Shown here piece after piece: positions 62,498 through 64,000 of a stretch of DNA of 64,000 nucleotides. The notes below the pieces were generated by a model, which searched no databases, was not told the DNA's origin, and was given only the letters and a program-made list of their open reading frames with translations. Both the position numbers and the translations under genes were made by a program. The first letter of the stretch is position 1; every line of letters begins with the position of its first letter. Source of the DNA: Gemmatimonadota bacterium (GTDB lineage Bacteria > Gemmatimonadota > Gemmatimonadetes > Longimicrobiales > Gaopeijiaceae); the NCBI GenBank assembly GCA_016873995.1, contig VGVR01000015.1, positions 1 through 64,000 on the forward strand, read 5' to 3'.

Positions 62498-63805
62498 GTG
62501 GCCGACCAGGACCCGGAGCTCGACCTGTTCGAGGGCGGAGCGGGGAGCGACGCTCGTCCGGCACCTTCGCCGACCGCGCCGCGGCCGAAGGTCTGGACGG
62601 TCTCGCAGGTCAACCGCGCTGTGCGCGGCCTGCTGGAGCAGAGTGTCGAGCCTCTCTGGGTGGGTGGGGAGGTCGTGGGCTGGACACGCTCGCGCGCCGG
62701 ACACTGCTACTTCGGCCTCAAGGACGAAAAGGCGCAGATCCGCTGCGTGATGTTCGCCCGCGAAGCGAGCCAGCTGCCCACCGACCCGGAAGAGGGGATG
62801 CAGGTGCGCGTGTTCGGCGCGCTCACGCTCTACGAGGCCAAGGGCGACTACCAGCTCGTGGCGCGCCGCCTGGAGGCCGAGGGCGCGGAAGGGCTCTGGC
62901 GCCTCGCGTTCGAGAAGCTGCGCGCCAAGCTCGAAGCCGAGGGGCTGCTCGCGCCCGAGCGGAAACGCCGCCTGCCGCGCATGCCGACTTGCGTGGGGGT
63001 GGTTACCTCCAAGGACGGCGCGGCCCTCCGGGACATTCTCTCGGTGCTGGCGCGGCGGGCACCGTGGACGCGCGTGGTGCTGCGCGCGACCAAGGTGCAG
63101 GGCGAAGGAGCGGCACTGGAGATCGCGGCCGCACTGGACGCCCTCGGCGAGTGTGGCCTCGCCGACGTGATCATTGTGGGGCGGGGCGGGGGTGCGGTGG
63201 AGGACCTGTGGGCGTTCAACGATGAGCCCGTCGCGCGCGCGATCGTGGCGTGCCCGGTGCCGGTGGTGTCGGCGGTCGGCCACGAGATCGACGTGACCAT
63301 ATCGGACCTGGTGGCGGACCTGCGGGCCCCCACACCCTCCGCCGCGGCCGAGGCGGTGGTGCCGGACTCGAGCGTCGTGCTCGAGACGCTGCGGCGTGCG
63401 CCGGAGCGTTTCGGTCGCGCCTTGAGCGGAGCGACCGAGCGTCGTCGCGCCGGTGTCGAGCAGCGCGTGCGCCGTCTGGAGCGCGCGGTGGAACGGCGGC
63501 TCGGTCCGGTGCGGCAGGCGCTGGACACGCGCTCGGTACGACTGGAGCGGTCGGTGGTGTCGGGCGTGGAGCGCAGACGCGCCAGACTCGCTACGCTCGG
63601 CGGCCGCCTGGATGCGCTCTCCCCGCTCGCGACGCTCCGCCGCGGGTATGCGGTGGCGTCGACCCCGGTGGGGGAGGTGGTTCGCACGGTGACCGACCTG
63701 CCGGCGGGGAGCCGTTTCCATTTGAGGCTCGCGGACGGCATGGTTGCGGCGGACTCCGTCGGTGCAGTGAGGCCATCCGAGGAGCACGGAGGTGAACGTG
63801 GCTGA
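62498..63805 (+). CDS. xseA: Exodeoxyribonuclease VII large subunit
   Basis: A GTG start at 62498, 2 bp after folD. An OB-fold (VSQVNRAVRGLLEQSVEPLW, VGGEVVGWTRSRAGHCYFGL, KDEKAQIRCVMF) is followed by the catalytic domain (GVVTSKDGAALRDILSVLAR, DVIIVGRGGGAVEDLWAFND, PVVSAVGHEIDVTISDLVAD, RAPTPSAAAE) and a coiled-coil arm. 435 residues. With XseB it degrades single-stranded DNA to oligonucleotides. Its end overlaps the xseB start. Confidence 0.95.
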   Translation: MADQDPELDLFEGGAGSDARPAPSPTAPRPKVWTVSQVNRAVRGLLEQSVEPLWVGGEVVGWTRSRAGHCYFGLKDEKAQIRCVMFAREASQLPTDPEEGMQVRVFGALTLYEAKGDYQLVARRLEAEGAEGLWRLAFEKLRAKLEAEGLLAPERKRRLPRMPTCVGVVTSKDGAALRDILSVLARRAPWTRVVLRATKVQGEGAALEIAAALDALGECGLADVIIVGRGGGAVEDLWAFNDEPVARAIVACPVPVVSAVGHEIDVTISDLVADLRAPTPSAAAEAVVPDSSVVLETLRRAPERFGRALSGATERRRAGVEQRVRRLERAVERRLGPVRQALDTRSVRLERSVVSGVERRRARLATLGGRLDALSPLATLRRGYAVASTPVGEVVRTVTDLPAGSRFHLRLADGMVAADSVGAVRPSEEHGGERG

Positions 63806-64000
63806 TCGCGATACCAAGGACGTGCCGCTCGAGGCACGCCTGCGGCGGCTCGACGAGATTCTCGCCCGTATGGAGTCGGACGACGTGCCGCTCGAGGAGG
63901 CGCTCCGTCTGTTCGAGGAGGGTGTAGCCCACGTGCGCGAGGCGGAGCGCGTGCTCGCCGCCGCGGAGCTCCGCGTGGAGGAGCTGCTCTCCAGCGGACG
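63798..64000 (+). CDS. xseB: Exodeoxyribonuclease VII small subunit, 3' end beyond the window
   Basis: The GTG at 63798, 5 nt after GGAGG (63788-63792), opens VADRDTKDVPLEARLRRLDE then ILARMESDDVPLEEALRLFE and EGVAHVREAERVLAAAELRV, the helical hairpin of XseB. A GTG at 63792 is possible but overlaps the ribosome-binding site. The gene is cut at the right edge after about 67 codons. It overlaps xseA by 8 bp. Confidence 0.9.
   Translation, partial: MADRDTKDVPLEARLRRLDEILARMESDDVPLEEALRLFEEGVAHVREAERVLAAAELRVEELLSSG

Overview
The window is high-GC, single-origin bacterial chromosome with dense, often overlapping genes (GTGA/ATGA stop-start overlaps are common). Gene content (bshA for bacillithiol, DUF5916 outer-membrane-type protein, DUF1592/DUF1552 pair, CIRCE-controlled groESL, NtrC/NtrY pairs, many lipoprotein and Tat signals) fits a Gemmatimonadota-like, Gram-negative-type organism. 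That placement is an inference from gene content, not from a marker-gene tree. No rRNA, tRNA or CRISPR array was found.

Region by region. 1-964: the end of an IS3-family element with an internal deletion. 1.0-4.6 kb: an LTxxQ lipoprotein diverging from a Tat-exported fold-III PLP enzyme and an exported metallo-beta-lactamase-fold protein. 4.7-6.4 kb: a TPR protein that looks like the tail of a longer kinase or cyclase, plus an unknown gene. 6.5-12.4 kb: ABC ATPase, sigma-54 response regulator, NtrY-like kinase, REC-GGDEF cyclase and a chimeric ORF joining the N-terminus of a PilB/GspE ATPase to an exported protein. 12.4-15.7 kb: an octaheme cytochrome c convergent with an OprO/P-type porin. 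16-25.7 kb: a long housekeeping run secD-secF-tatD-mutL-miaA-bshA-uppP-birA-coaX. 25.7-28.9 kb: a winged-helix regulator with palindromic upstream sites and a DUF5916 gene interrupted by an in-frame amber codon. 29-35.9 kb: isoprenoid-synthase-like protein, M20 peptidase, groES-groEL, a zinc-ribbon membrane protein, an exported triple carboxymuconolactone-decarboxylase protein and an FmdB-type zinc ribbon. 36-41.4 kb: DUF1592 / DUF1552 / ankyrin export cluster.

41.4-46.1 kb is the accessory region. A stand-alone 5'-3' exonuclease diverges from a tyrosine recombinase with an unusual N-terminal module. Downstream of the recombinase lies over 1 kb without a credible gene, holding two diverged copies of a repeat 174 bp apart and a 161-bp palindrome with the end layout of an integron attC site. 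After that come a fragment of an N6-adenine DNA methylase and a truncated, frameshifted M20 peptidase. This is the best candidate in the window for an undescribed mobile or cassette-collecting system, though it looks decayed.

46.2-64 kb returns to core genes: DHFR-like reductase, yebC, a PQQ-type sugar dehydrogenase, then thrS - (RDD-like membrane protein) - infC - rpmI - rplT - pheS - pheT - coiled-coil protein - zapA - rny, followed by an amidase, folD, xseA and the start of xseB at the right edge. infC appears to start at AUC, the rare-codon start class used for IF3 autoregulation, and rpmI/rplT/groEL share a GAGACTA-containing leader in front of the start codon.
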